The position numbers and the translations under genes were made by a program. From DATARR01 sp044868005 (GTDB taxonomy: Bacteria > Acidobacteriota > Thermoanaerobaculia > Multivoradales > UBA5704): a DNA stretch of 64,000 bases. This document shows, piece by piece, positions 28,001-40,724 of the stretch (positions within the stretch are counted from its first letter, which is position 1; every line of letters begins with the position of its first letter). Below the pieces are notes generated by a model that saw only the letters and a program-made list of their open reading frames with translations, had not been told where the DNA came from and did not search any database. The stretch lies in assembly GCA_044868005.1 (NCBI GenBank), contig JBIOVX010000163.1, forward strand, positions 1 to 64,000, written 5' to 3'.

Positions 28001-28866
28001 GGTTGGTACCGCCGGGCGTGCCGGGCAAGCTCTATGTGGCGGGGGATGGCCTCGCGCGCGGCTATGTGGGCCGGCCGGGCCTCACCGCCGAACGGTTCGT
28101 GCCGGACCCGGTGAGCGGCGAGCCCGGCGCCCGCCTCTACGACACCGGCGATCTCGTCCGCTGGCGGCATGGGGAGCTCGAGTTCCTCGGCCGCGTGGAC
28201 TCGCAGGTGAAAGTGCGCGGCTTCCGCATCGAGCCGGGCGAGATCGAAGCCGTCCTGGAGAGCCATCCGGACGTGCAGGCGGCGGCCGTCATCCCGCGCG
28301 AGGACACGCCCGGAGACAAGCGCCTGGTGGCCTACGTGGTGGCGGGCGCGGAGGGCGTTACGCCGGCCGGGCTGCGCCAGATGCTGCAGGAGCGGTTGCC
28401 GCAGTTCATGGTGCCCGCCGCCGTCGTGCTCCTGGAGGCCCTACCGCTGACCGCCGCCGGCAAGCTCGACCGCCGGGCCTTGCCCGCTCCCGAGCTCTCG
28501 CGGCAGCCCGCCGCGGAACTCGTCCTCCCGCGCACGCCGCTGGAAGAGGAGGTGGCCGATCTGTGGCGCGCGGTGCTGGGGATCGAGCGGATCGGGGTCC
28601 ACGACAGCTTCTGGGATCTGGGCGGACACTCGCTGCTGGCCACCAAGATCTTGTCGCGGGTCCGCCAGGTGTTCGGCATCGACCTGCCGCTGAGCTCGTT
28701 GTTCCTGAATCCACAGCTCGGCGAGTTCGCCGACGCCGTCGGGCGGGGCGTCCTGGCGGCGGAAGGCGGCGAGGCCGCGGATCTGTTCGCCGAGCTCGAC
28801 GGCCTCTCGGACGAGGAGATCCGGGCCTTGCTGGCGGAAGAGACGGCCCTCGAGGAGCTGGCATGA
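10024..28866 (+). CDS. NRPS1: six-module synthetase with sulfotransferase in the loading module
   Basis: 6280 residues, the first enzyme of the line. There is no starter C domain, so M1 loads a free amino acid. Order: A1 (about 45-545), PCP1 (GGTSIS, about 582), sulfotransferase (about 675-965; P-loop PPRSGTT 686-692; second PAPS motif YIHLVRHP 807-814), then C-A-PCP five times. C starts lie near 980, 2028, 3086, 4141 and 5210. Each has HHxxxDG and each carrier has GGHSLL. Codes read by eye: A1 DIWHVGLIEK (serine clade, changed), A2 DVWFFGGVLK (unassigned), A3 DAWFLGHVVK (one change from Leu DAWFLGNVVK), A4 DMFDNGLTFK (weakly like Ala DLFNNALTYK), A5 DVESIGGVTK (Lys-like), A6 DALFMGCTFK (near Val DALWMGGTFK). 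No epimerase, methyltransferase or thioesterase is present. Purine-rich in-frame inserts sit before the A3 core of A4 and A5. The acidic tail ends EELA, and the stop overlaps the next start (ATGA). Confidence 0.95.
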   Translation: MKQRHAIALASGVRPGDRVSADVSVRKRQLRPGDAPRRTYAGEACLHELVAAQAARTPNRIAVSCAGAVLTYGELLDRARSLAGHLQALGVGPETRVGICAERSVELVVAVLGTLTAGAAYVPLDPSYPAERLAYMLEDSGAAVLLAQERLTAVLPPHRARVVLLDGGAEPGAFGAPFVPVPSLPDALAYVMYTSGSTGRPKGVMNSHRAVRNRLLWQREDLGLHADDRVLQKTPFSFDISVWELLATLIAGARLVMARPGGQGDPAYLVETIEREGITVVHFVASMMRAFLSAPGLERLSSLRCVVNGGEALPPEVERQFFARFGIAGPGLYNLYGPTEAAIEATWWPCEPGGPSATVPIGRPIGNVSIRILSADLQPVANGEAGELHIGGVAPARGYLGRPDLTAEKFIPDPFARRRGGRLYKTGDLARFRPDGVIEYLGRIDHQVKIRGFRIELGEIEAALAEHPAVRASVVTARERNGEARLVAYVVSAAGGDDASGLLRSHLAARLPDYMMPADFVFLETLPLTPSGKLDRKALPEPRQAEREHVAPETPLERFLAGLWRQALGVERAGRRDSFFALGGTSISAAVVTNRLQRELGEIVHPVVLFDAPTVAELAAYLGREHGQAVARIWGAESLAGGPAVLATADRRIGELEIAELHRLIEPLAPAAAEPKNPPAVFILAPPRSGTTLLRVMLGGHPGLFAPPELELLSFNTLAERRAAFPGRDAFWLQGLLRAVMELRGRSLEEAQALVAGWERQGWTTQRAYGQLQEWTGRRKLVDKTTSYALDPAVLRRAEEAFENPFYIHLVRHPCGMIRSFEEARIEQVFFRRPHSFSRRELAELLWVVSQRNIAAHLAAIPSERQHQVRFEDLVRNPEGELRRLCSALGLDYHPDMADPYKDERARMTDGVHAGGGMLGDMKFHQHRGVEAGAADRWQQAYGDDFLGAPTWETAAVFAYERPQRPRPNLLQPAPNRSGEPMPLSPAQERLWFLDRLAPGSAAYNIAREIRLHGRLDACALGSALEEIVRRHEVLRTVFADRDGAPVQVVQPAAGAPLPLIDLAALPAPARAAEERRLAEAARRPFDLARDPMLRGALLRFGSGEHALLLVLHHIAADGWSMGVLAGELEALYRQGAAGGPPLAPQPLQYADYVAWQRWWLAGEEPAAKLAAWRQRLADLPEGLELPADRPRPAAQSFRGGVERMVLPPAVAGGVEALARRSGATVFMALLAGFETLLHRLTGQEDLTVGVPAANRNRPELEGLIGFFVNSLVLRADFAADPTFAAALGRVREAALFAYAHQDLPFERLVAELAPERSLDHAPLFQVMFSLQEAPVTALDLGTDLRGEMLEIDTGTAKFDLWLQALRHAGGLAVKAEYATDLFAPATVARLLRCFRVLLEGALAAPGVRVSELPLLDGAEREQVLAKWNRTAAEIPDVPVHAQVARWARETPQALAVAWEGGELTYGELNRRANRLARRLRRMGIGPDEVVALRLQRSPELVVAALAALKAGGAYLPIDPAYPAERLAFTLRNSAASVLVTVERLVLADLPVEVLALDVLDLTEESDEDLDPAGCGADQLAYLIYTSGSTGEPKGIELRHRGLANLAAWTHRAMGHAAADRCTLIAGPGFDVSIWEVWSALTAGASLHVPPAEVVASPADLLAWLARQGLTVGFLPTPLMEALLAEPMPAGLRLRSVFTGGDRLTRRPPPDLPFAVLNGYGPAESTVLTSTGWVAPAGERPPEIGSPLANTRVYILDRGLRPVPVGVPGELCVGGVGLARGYRRRPELTAERFLPDSFGEPGARLYRTGDLARWLPHGEIEFLGRMDFQVKIRGFRIELGEIQAVLGRHPAVREAAVLVREEGSGLCAYAVLRGEEKPVTAEILRGFLARSLPEYMIPTAWVFLDALPLTPNGKLDRRSLARLAPAVEPEAAVAPRSPLEELLAGLFAQVLGLERPVGAHEDFFHLGGHSLLATQLVSRVREACGADLGVRGVFEAPTVARLAERIAAAAPHPEMPPLVPAPREGGLPLSFAQQRLWFLDSVRPGTAIYNLTQAYELRGGLAAAVLGAALAEVVRRHEALRTRFVTTPETGGPRQVVAPPAERPQPLPVVDLAGLPEPARSAEAERLADAESRRPYDLQRGPLLRASLLRLGGDEHRLLLGMHHIISDGWSVGVLVEEVSALYRALAAGEPSPLPPLPVQYPDFAAWQRRCLQGVALEKQLAWWRERLAGAPAVLELPGDRPRPAVASLAGGVARLALGAGLTADIGALSRRSGATPFMTFLAAFQALLHRYSGQEDLVVGSPVAGRGRLELERLIGLFVNMLSLRADLSGDPSFHRLLAAVRETALGAYTHQDLPFDRLVEELSPDRDAARTPVFQVVVALQEANPRPDLGPGIATAAAALPSGTAKFDLAVFLERGPDGVTAVAEHAADLFDGATVRRLLGHFRVLLAGIVADPGVALSALPLLAPDEHQQVVTDWNRTAAEIPDAPAHVRFAERARRTPQALAVAAGSRTLTYGELDAQARRLAAGLRRRGVGAEEVVALLLERSPELVTAALAVLQAGGAYLPIDPAYPKDRVLHMLRDSGARALVTTGERWAELEDVHAGPPFQVIRLDLEEGLEEAGLERLAAPEPEALAYVIYTSGSTGLPKGTELRHRGLSNLCAWHLRTHGLGPQDRTSLLAGPGFDASVWEMWPPLVAGASLHVPPAEVARDPSALLPWLAEQGITVAFLPTPLAEAALTEPVPERLALRALLTGGDRLRRRPAAGMPFALVNHYGPTESTVVATAGVVAPEGDRLPDIGGAIANTRVYVLGRALQPLPAGVAGELCVAGEGLARGYRGRPETTAERFLPDPFGPPGRRLYRTGDLVRRLPGGGLDFLGRIDYQVKIRGFRIELGEIEAALQDLPGVAAAAVLAREDHAGERRLAAYVVAPAATAEELREALLRRLPEPMVPAAWVFLDEMPLTANGKLDRRALAAIAPPEPDGAAADDARNPIEEIVGDLFVEVLGLERTLGIEEDFFRLGGHSLLVVHLASRLRAAFGVDLELTAIFDRPTVAGVAALVAAEARADRPAAPPVVPLRRGEAPLSFAQQRLWFLDRYEAGTALYNITVAFDIRGAGLRPAALAGALDEVVRRHEALRSVFHEAADGEPVQAVLPFAPRALPIVDLGGLGRAGEAADRIARGAAAQPFDLGHGPLLRGLLLRLGATEHRLVLALHHIVSDGWSVGLLVREISQLCRALASGRPSPLPPLPVQYADFAVWQRRWLAGETLAAEVAWWRQRLDGMPTALELPADRPRPAVQSSRGAFRRTAIDPAVAAGLAALGRRQGATFFMTAAAAFYALLHRWTGGEDLIVGTPVAGRGRAEVEGLIGFFVNTLVLRASLAGDPQFQELLARVRTEALAAYAHQDVPFEQLVAELAPGRDLSRTPLFQVLIALQEAPVSELDLGPGFTAPMSEVWTDTAKFELALHFARRGDGLTAGFEYSTDLFAAATIDRFLAHLQTLLAGIAAAPEARISELPLLPDSELRQILSFDAAGPVHPSGELLHGLFAAQAARTPAALAVVCGGEALTYGELAARSGRLAQRLRRLGVGPEVAVGICLERQAGLVVALLAVLRAGGFYVPLDPVYPAERLAYLLADSGCRLVLTEAAVEAALPPSKAQRVRLDEVERDARDSRDNRDKTEVLPGNLAYLIYTSGSTGRPKAVAIEHRSAVVLAHWARRVFSPEDFAGMLGSTSITFDMSVFEIFVTLAWGGTLILVENALALPALKAPGALPAGVEVRLLDTVPSAAAELLRTDGLPASVRTINLGGEAVPRSLADLAYRRPETERLYNLYGPSEDTTFSTIALIERQAERAPAIGRPLDGTHGWVLDRNLRLAPVGVPGELYLAGAGLARGYLGRPELTAERFLPDPFGAPGARMYKTSDLVRRRPDGELEYLGRLDHQVKIRGFRVELGEVEAALAACAGVRNAVVVAREDQAGVRGLVAYVAGEAAPEALRQALQGKLPAYMTPSAFVLLDDLPRLPNGKVDRRSLPAPAWSRADDEPRALPRTAIEKKLADLWAHVLGAGGLGIHDSFFDLGGHSLLAMRIVSRVRDLFGVELPVRVLFERPTIAGTAAVIAGLIRERAGTAPPEAIALQGLSSAPLSYMQQRLWFLDRLQPGLAVYNLPVLLRLAGPLAAGALAAALAEILRRHAALRTTFALAGENAEPVQVVNDFSHALARAAALAQVDLSALPAARRQEAAEQLVGLEQRRAFDLERGPLFRSLLARLGPEDHRLVLTMHHIVSDGWSVGVLLEELRILYGAFSAGRPSPLPELPLQYTDYAVWQRRWLAEGEMAAQLDWWRQRLAGPPPALELPADRPRRTVPSLRGALEKRVLEPQLAAAVERLGHRRGTTLFMTLLAAFDLQLHRYTGEDDLWVGTPVSNRSRAEFESLIGFFVNTLVLRTDLGGEPTFAVLLDRVRETVLAANANPDVPFERLVEELAPAREMSRSPLFDVTFSSQDEWTSQAELAPGLTLFRLQADTGSSKFDLSLGVWKASDGSVAVGAEYSSDLFEPVTAQRMLGHFLVLLAAAVADPEVCIEDLPLLTAEERGQLRADWSGGEGLPVSSPTLHGLFARQARRTPGAPAVDGGAQRLTYRELDVRAAGVARRLEAWGVRPETRVALFAGRSPELAVGFLGILQAGGACVPLDPAQPAERLAFLLADSRAAAVVTTADLAPSLPPAGLPLLLLGEEEKDAEDRQGERDAVLPGQLAYVIYTSGSTGRPKGVAVAHGEAAAHCETAARAYGLGPRDRVLLVSSPGFDVVIEEIFCTLAAGATLVVAGTDAWVPGDLSRKAEELALTVISPSTAVWQQWVREIAAGTPPPSLRLVIVGGEELPAAPVRRWLRTPFAAVRLLNGYGPTEAVVTATVHEAALANLGTGASAPIGRPFAGRSALVLDRRLRPVPAGVPGELCLGGILARGYLEQPALTAERFIPDPYGAPGARLYRSGDLVRLGPGGALEFLGRIDRQVKVRGFRIEPGEIEALLASHPAIAAAAVLAPEVEGERRLTAYLEPRQEAPAGAELRDFLAQRLPAYMIPAAFVILDHLPLTAGGKIDRRALPAAGAQREVASEIVAPRTPCEEQLAHIWSTVLGVAAVGVHDNFWQLGGHSLLATRVTSRVREVFGVELPLRAFFEQPTVASLAERIEESRREHGVGGEPGSIAKEAGRTAPLSYPQQRLWFLDRLQPGLAVYNLPVALAVAGTLQADVLAAVLSEIVRRHTVLRTTFAVDESGEPLQVVGEAFAVALPQVDLSGLPEPWRDTEGERLLAAEARRAFDLGGSVLRSLLVRLAPADHRLLLTLHHIAADGWSLGVLSRELQTLYRAFVAGEPSPLAELPIQYADFAVWQRRWLASGELEAQLDWWRRHLAGGPPAFELPADHPRPAVQSLRGGTERVMLEPELAAAVERLTALRGMTPFMTLFTAFAIVLHRSTGTDDLWIGTAVAHRARGETEDLIGFFVNTLVLRTDLTGNPTFDELLGRVREMALAAFAHQDVPFETLVEELAPQRDLSRNPLLQVLFTVDSEKAVRRELAPGVALEPLEVDTGTAKFDFSLGFRKTAEGRLMAEAEYALDLFEPATARRLLERLTGLLAGAVARPATAAADLPLLTAGERRQVLVDWNPGPTRYPREATLHELFAAKAAQTPDAVAVVAAGGEVTYAELDRRAGLLAARLRALGVGPDVGVGVCAERSADLIAAILGILKAGGAYVPLDPQYPRERLAGMLADAGVRVQVVEDRFATALPAAGARVLLSAAFQEGIRPPAGAAVDPENLAYVMFTSGSTGRPKGVAVTHRNVVRLVRETNYARFGREEVFLQLAPVSFDAATLEIWGPLLHGGRLVMPPPGPLSLEQLGASLERYGVTSLFLTTGLFNQMVESRLETFRGVRQLMTGGDVGSPAHLHQAARTLPRTVVIHCYGPTEGTTFTTCYPLTPETGTPVPIGRPIANTRVYVLDAGQRLVPPGVPGKLYVAGDGLARGYVGRPGLTAERFVPDPVSGEPGARLYDTGDLVRWRHGELEFLGRVDSQVKVRGFRIEPGEIEAVLESHPDVQAAAVIPREDTPGDKRLVAYVVAGAEGVTPAGLRQMLQERLPQFMVPAAVVLLEALPLTAAGKLDRRALPAPELSRQPAAELVLPRTPLEEEVADLWRAVLGIERIGVHDSFWDLGGHSLLATKILSRVRQVFGIDLPLSSLFLNPQLGEFADAVGRGVLAAEGGEAADLFAELDGLSDEEIRALLAEETALEELA
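21019..21060 (+). repeat. Purine-rich in-frame insert in A4 of NRPS1
   Basis: A run of GGGAC-type units (AAGGGACGCAAGGGACAGC and onward) codes for a polar stretch, ERDARDSRDNRDKTE, just before the A3 core of the fourth adenylation domain. Its base composition differs from the GC-rich, Ala/Leu-rich surroundings. A shorter relative is at 24206-24253. Confidence 0.6.
24206..24253 (+). repeat. Purine-rich in-frame insert in A5 of NRPS1
   Basis: This stretch codes for EEEKDAEDRQGERD at the same place in A5 as the insert in A4, before the A3 core. GAAAAGGACGCAGAGGA resembles the start of the A4 insert. Confidence 0.55.
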
Positions 28867-31800
28867 GGACCGTGGACGCACCGGCACGGCCGGCCGACCT
28901 CTCGCCCGAGAAGCTTGCCCTCCTCGTCAAGCGGGCACAGCAGAAGCGGCGCTCCACCGCCGAAGCGCAAGCGGCGCAGGTGATTCCAAGGCGCGCCGGC
29001 GGGCAGCCGGCGCCGCTCTCGTTCGCCCAGCAGCGCCTCTGGCTACTCGACCTCCTGGAGCCGGGGAGCACCGCCTACAACATGCCTTTCCTGGCTCGGC
29101 TCCGGGGCGAGTTGGAGACCGCCGCACTGGCGGACAGCCTCGGTGAGATCGTGCGCCGCCACGACGCCTTGCGCACCACCATCTACTCCGTCGATGGCGT
29201 GCCGGTCCAGGCCGTTTCGCCGCCGGCGCTCTTCCTCCTTCCTCAGATCGATCTCTCGGGCCTGGCGGAACCAGCGAGGAGCCGTGAGGCGGAGCGGCTG
29301 GCGGCCGCGGCCAAGCGGCCGTTCGATCTCGCGCGGGGGCCGCTGCTGCGCGCGCTCCTGCTGCGGCTGGGCCGCGGCGAGCACCTGCTGTTTCTCGACG
29401 TCCATCACATCGTCGCGGACGGCTGGTCGTTCGACGTGCTGCTCCGCGAGCTCTCCGCACTCTACGGCGCCCGGCTCGCCGGGGGACCTTCTCCACTACC
29501 GGAGCTGCCCATCCAGTTCGCCGACTTCGCGGCTTGGCAGCGCGACTGGCTGCAAGGCGAGGTCCTGGCGGAGCAGTTCGGCTATTGGCGCCAGCGGCTC
29601 GCCGGCAGCCCCCCGGCGCTCGAGCTGCCGACCGATCGCCTGCGTCCGGCGGTGCAGACCCACCGCGGCGTCCTCGTGCGGCACGACCTGCCGCGGGAGC
29701 TCGCGGAGAGCCTGCGCGAGCTGTCGCGCCGCGAGGGCGCCTCGCTTTTTATGACCCTGCTCGCCGGTTTCGATCTCCTGCTCTCGCGGCTCGCCGGCCA
29801 GGACGACGTCGTCGTCGGCTCGCCTAGCGCCGGCCGCGGGCGCATGGAGGTTGAAGGGCTGATCGGATTGTTCCTCAACACGCTGGTGCTGCGAACGGAT
29901 CTCTCGGGAGATCCGAGCTTCCGGGAGCTGCTCGGCCGCGTGAGGGAGGCGGTGCTCGGGGCCTACCAGTACCAGGATCTGCCCTTCGAAAAGCTGATCG
30001 AGGAGCTGCAGCCCGAGCGCCAGCTCAGCCGCACGCCCATCTTCCAGGTGTTGTTCAACTTCGTGCCGGCGCTGGGGGGATCCCTGGAGCTGCCCGGAAT
30101 CGACGTCGAGATGTTGTCGCCCGCGGAGCCGGAGGCCAAGTTCGACTTCACGCTCTATGTGGAGGATGCTCCGGAGACCATCCACCTGCGGCTGGTCTAC
30201 AACGCCGATCTGTTCGACCGGCCGCGGATGGAGGAGCTGCTGCGGCAGCTCGAGCACCTGCTGGCGCAGGCGGCCGCCGATTCCCAAGCGCGCATCGGCG
30301 CGCTGTCGCTGGTGACGCCGGCGGTCGCCGCCGTGCTGCCGGACCCGACCCGGTCCTTGAGCGACGCATGGCGCGGAGCGGTGCACCACGCTCTCTCTCG
30401 CCGGGCCGGGCGAGATCCCGAACGGATCGCGGTGCGCGACGAGCAGGGCGAGATCTGGACTTACGGCGAGCTGGAGGCGCGCGCCAATCAACTCGCGCGC
30501 TTCCTGCGCGGCGCCGGCGTCGAGAGCGGAGATACCGTCGCCCTGTGGGCGCATCGCAGCGCCTCGCTGGTGTGGGCGGTGTTGGGAACGCTCAAGGCGG
30601 GAGCGGCCTTCATGATCCTCGATCCCGCCTATCCCGCGGCGCGCCTGCTGGACTACCTGCGCATCGCCCGGCCGACCGGCTGGCTGGCGGTCAACGGGGC
30701 TCCACCGCCTCCCCGGGAAGTCGAGGAGGCCGCCGCCGGCTCATGCCGCTGCAGGCTCGCGCTGCCCCGGCGCTCGGTCGCCGGGCGAGAAGGCTTTCTC
30801 GGCGCTTTCTCCGCCCAGGATCCCGAGGTGCTGATCGATGCGGACGCCGCCGCCTGCATCACCTTCACCTCCGGCTCGACGGGCGTGCCGAAGGGCGTCG
30901 TCGGCCGTCACGGTCCGCTCTCCCACTTCTATCCGTGGATGGCAGAGCGCTTCGGCCTCGGCGAAGATGACTGTTTCGGCATGCTCTCGGCCCTGGCGCA
31001 CGATCCGCTGCAACGGGACATCTTCACCCCGCTCTGGTTCGGCGCCTCGCTCAGCGTGCCGGACCCCGCCCGCTTCGACACGCCTGGATACCTCGCCGAC
31101 TGGGCGCGTCGCGAGAGGGTCACGGTGCTCAACCTGACGCCCGCGATGATGGAGCTGCTGATCGACTCCGCGGCGGAGGCCGAGCAGCCGGAAGCCCCCA
31201 TGCCCATGCTGCGCCGCGCCTTCGTCGTCGGCGACCTGCTCAAGAAGGCGGAAGTTGAGACCTTTCAGCGGCTCGCGCCGGCTCTCACCTGCGTCAACCT
31301 CTATGGCTCCACCGAGACCCAGCGGGCCGTTTCGTATTTCGAGGTGCCGCGGCTCGACGCGGCGGCGGCCCACGCTCTCGGCAAGGAGGTCCTGCCGCTC
31401 GGCCGCGGCTTCGAGGGCTGCCAGCTCCTGGTCCTCAACCGTAGCGGGTGTCTCGCCGGAGTCGGCGAAGCCGGCGAGATCTACGTGCGCAGCCGCCACT
31501 TGGCGCGCGGCTACCTCGGTGACGACGCCCTGACGGCCGAGCGCTTCCTGCCCAACCCGTTCACCGCGGCCGCCGGAGACCGGATCTACAGGACGGGCGA
31601 TCTCGGCCGCTACCTGCCCGATGGCGGCGTCGAATTCGCCGGCCGCGCGGATCACCAGGTCAAGCTCCGCGGCTTCCGCATCGAGCTCGGCGAGGTGGAA
31701 GCCGCCATGGTGCGGTATCCGGGAGTCCGCGAGTGCGTCGCGGTGGTGCGCGAGGACCGCTCCGGCGGCCGCCGTCTGGTGGCGTACCTCGTGGCGGCCG

Positions 31801-32333
31801 GTAGCGGGCCGCAGGCGAAGGAGATGCGCGCCTTCCTTGGCGAACGCCTCCCCGACTACATGGTGCCTTCCGCCTTCGTGGTCCTTCCGGCGCTGCCCCT
31901 AACCCGCACCGGCAAGGTGGACCGGCTGGCCCTGCCCGCGCCGCAAGAGAGCGCCGCGGACCGCGCCACGGCCCCGCGCGGTCGGGTGGAGGAGATCCTC
32001 GCGGCGGTCTGGGCCGAGGTCCTCCGCCGCGAACGGGTGAGCATCCACGACAACTTCTTCGAGCTGGGCGGCGACTCCATCCGCGCCATCCAGGTCGTTT
32101 CCCGCAGCCGCAAGCAGGGCCTCCGCGTCACGCCGCGGCAGATCTTCCAGCACCAGACCATCGCCGAGCTGTCCGCGGTGGTGGAGAGCGAGCCCTTGAC
32201 GGCGGCTCCGGCGGCAACGCCGCCGCCGCCAACGCCGGCCCAGCCGCCGGCCGGGGGCTTCACTCCCGCCGATTTTCCGCTCTCGGGCCTCGACCAGGCG
32301 GGCCTCGACGAGATCCTGGACGAGCTGGGATGA
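28863..32333 (+). CDS. NRPS2: single module (C-A-PCP) with Lys2-type adenylation domain
   Basis: 1156 residues from the ATG at 28863, which overlaps the NRPS1 stop by 4 bases. Start-like sequence further upstream lies in another frame inside NRPS1 and is not real. A short N-terminal helix (SPEKLALLVKRAQQK) precedes C7 (SFAQQRLWLL near 50; HHIVADGWS near 181). The A domain (FTSGSTGVPKG near 669) has AHDPLQRDIFTPLWFG near 712 in place of the usual FDxSxWE region. That motif is characteristic of alpha-aminoadipate-activating A domains (Lys2 type). The code reads DPRNFVLRAK by eye. The carrier has GGDSIRAIQ (near 1064), the variant usually found in front of epimerases, yet no epimerase follows. 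The tail is a Pro-rich linker and FPLSGLDQAGLDEILDELG, a typical inter-subunit end. Adds residue 7; substrate tentative. Confidence 0.93.
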   Translation: MRTVDAPARPADLSPEKLALLVKRAQQKRRSTAEAQAAQVIPRRAGGQPAPLSFAQQRLWLLDLLEPGSTAYNMPFLARLRGELETAALADSLGEIVRRHDALRTTIYSVDGVPVQAVSPPALFLLPQIDLSGLAEPARSREAERLAAAAKRPFDLARGPLLRALLLRLGRGEHLLFLDVHHIVADGWSFDVLLRELSALYGARLAGGPSPLPELPIQFADFAAWQRDWLQGEVLAEQFGYWRQRLAGSPPALELPTDRLRPAVQTHRGVLVRHDLPRELAESLRELSRREGASLFMTLLAGFDLLLSRLAGQDDVVVGSPSAGRGRMEVEGLIGLFLNTLVLRTDLSGDPSFRELLGRVREAVLGAYQYQDLPFEKLIEELQPERQLSRTPIFQVLFNFVPALGGSLELPGIDVEMLSPAEPEAKFDFTLYVEDAPETIHLRLVYNADLFDRPRMEELLRQLEHLLAQAAADSQARIGALSLVTPAVAAVLPDPTRSLSDAWRGAVHHALSRRAGRDPERIAVRDEQGEIWTYGELEARANQLARFLRGAGVESGDTVALWAHRSASLVWAVLGTLKAGAAFMILDPAYPAARLLDYLRIARPTGWLAVNGAPPPPREVEEAAAGSCRCRLALPRRSVAGREGFLGAFSAQDPEVLIDADAAACITFTSGSTGVPKGVVGRHGPLSHFYPWMAERFGLGEDDCFGMLSALAHDPLQRDIFTPLWFGASLSVPDPARFDTPGYLADWARRERVTVLNLTPAMMELLIDSAAEAEQPEAPMPMLRRAFVVGDLLKKAEVETFQRLAPALTCVNLYGSTETQRAVSYFEVPRLDAAAAHALGKEVLPLGRGFEGCQLLVLNRSGCLAGVGEAGEIYVRSRHLARGYLGDDALTAERFLPNPFTAAAGDRIYRTGDLGRYLPDGGVEFAGRADHQVKLRGFRIELGEVEAAMVRYPGVRECVAVVREDRSGGRRLVAYLVAAGSGPQAKEMRAFLGERLPDYMVPSAFVVLPALPLTRTGKVDRLALPAPQESAADRATAPRGRVEEILAAVWAEVLRRERVSIHDNFFELGGDSIRAIQVVSRSRKQGLRVTPRQIFQHQTIAELSAVVESEPLTAAPAATPPPPTPAQPPAGGFTPADFPLSGLDQAGLDEILDELG

Positions 32334-32352
32334 CGTCACGCAAGGAGCTCCC

Positions 32353-38870
<6,518 letters not shown>

Positions 38871-38874
<4 letters not shown>

Positions 38875-40724
38875 AAGTCCTCTACGACGAGAGCCACAAC
38901 CAGACCTGGACGGCCGATCCGGTGCTGGCCCTGGCGATGAGCCGGCGCAGCAACGAGGCGCCGCGCTACTACTCGTACGCCCACGTCGCGGAGCTCGTCC
39001 GCTCGACCCTCGGCGGCGAGTGCCGGCGCCTCACCGCGGGCCCGCTCACCGCCGAGCGCCTGCGGGGAGTCGACGTGCTCCTCGTCAACCACTGCTGCGC
39101 GCGGCGACACGCCCATGCCGGCGTCGGCGGCGAGGCCCTCCTCTCGCCGGACGAGATCGCCGCCGTCGCCGCGGCGGTGGCCGGCGGCATGGGGCTGCTG
39201 GTGCTCGGCGAGTTCGAGATCGACCGCTGGGGCTGGAACGTCAACGACCTGCTGCGGGAGGTCGGCCTGCGCTTCAACAACGACCTCGCCGAGGTGCCCG
39301 GCGTCGCCGTGCACGCCGGGCGCCAGCTTCACGTCTTCGAGGCGAAGAACATCGCCGATCACCCCATCTCCCGCGGCGTCGGCACCGTCTCCTACTGCTC
39401 CGGCTGCACCCTCTCGCTGCTCGACGACCGCGCCGCCGCGGTGGTCCGCGGCAGCGGCGGCGCCGCCTTGGTGGCCGCCGCGCAGGTCGGCCGGGGACGC
39501 GTCGTGGCCTCCGGCGACTCGGACCTCTTCGCCGAGCCTTTCGTCTCCTACAACGACAACGCCCGGCTGCTGGTGCAGATTCTCGCCTGGCTGGGGCACA
39601 GCGCCGTGGACGTGCCCGCCGACGCCCTGCCTCCGCGCACCCCGGCGGCGCAGACCGCGCACGACCTCATCGCCCGCCATGCCGAGCCCGGACCGGCCGT
39701 CGGCACCATCGTCGACATCACCGCCGACGAGCACGCACACCTGCGGGAGCTGATGGCGGAGGTCACCCTCGACCCATTCGGCGACTTCGAGGCCTTCTTC
39801 GCCGAGGCGCGGCTGCTCTTCCACGAGATGCCGCGGCGCCTCCGCCGGGCGCTCGTGGAGTTCGCCAAGCGCGGCAACGCCGACGGCGCCCTGCTGCTGC
39901 GCAACCTGCCGCAGGACCCCGCGCTGCCGCCGACGCCGACGCGCTCCGGAGAAGCGGCGCGCAAGGCCACCTGCGTCAGCGAGCTCTGGATGTGCTGCGT
40001 CGCCTCGGCCCTGGGCGAGCCGGTCGCCTACCTGCAGGAGAAGCAGGGAAACCTCTTCCAGGACGTCTTTCCGACGGCGCAGAACGCCGACAAGCTGTCG
40101 AGCGAGAGCTCGTCCATCCTGCTCGACTTCCACACCGAGATCGCCTTCCACCCCTACATGCCCGAGTATCTGCTGCTCTACGGCCTGCGGCAGGACCCCG
40201 ACAAGCAGGCGCGGACTATCTTCTCCAGCGTCCGTCGCTTCTTCCACCTGCTGCCGCCGGGCGACCGCGACGCCCTGTTCTGCGACCTCTTCCGCACCGG
40301 CGTGGACTACTCGTTCGGCAACGTCGGCGAGCTCAAGGGAGCGGGCCCGCTGGTCTCCATCCTCTACGGCGACCGCCTGGATCCGTTCCTGCGCTACGAC
40401 CTCGATCTGATGGCGGGGCAGACGCCGGAGGCGCAACAGGCGCTGCAGGTGGTGCGCGAGCTCGTCAACCAGGCCAAGCGGGACGTGGTCATCGAGCCCG
40501 GCAGCCTGCTGGTGCTGGACAACCGGCGCTGCGTCCACGCCCGCTCGGACTTCAAGGCCTATTACGACGGCCGCGACCGCTGGCTGCAACGCATGGCGGT
40601 GGTGCGCGACCTCGAGCCCTCGCACCGCGACCGCGTGCGGGGCACGCGGGTCATCGCCACCGACTTCACGCCCTTCCTGGAGGAGGCGGACGCCGCCTGC
40701 CTGGCCGGCGGAGGGGAGCGATGA
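38871..40724 (+). CDS. Fusion: GATase1-like (DUF4350/IFT52-type) domain plus VioC/AsnO-type amino-acid hydroxylase
   Basis: 617 residues from the ATG at 38871, overlapping the NRPS3 stop by 4 bases. Residues of about 1-255 resemble GATase1-like domains of the DUF4350/IFT52 kind: VLYDESHNQTW at the start, DVLLVNHCC, LSPDEIAAVAAAVAGGMGLL and NDLLREVGLRFNNDL. I see no glutaminase Cys-His-Glu triad. Residues of about 280-617 are an Fe(II)/2-oxoglutarate oxygenase of the clavaminate-synthase-like family: LLDFHTEIAFHPYMPEYL gives the HxE pair (His 421, Glu 423) and CVHARSDFKAYYDG gives the distal His (556), followed by DRWLQR. VioC, AsnO and OrfP of this family beta-hydroxylate free Arg or Asn, so it likely makes a beta-hydroxy building block for this line. 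The role of the N-terminal domain is unknown. The stop overlaps NRPS4 (ATGA). Confidence 0.85.
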
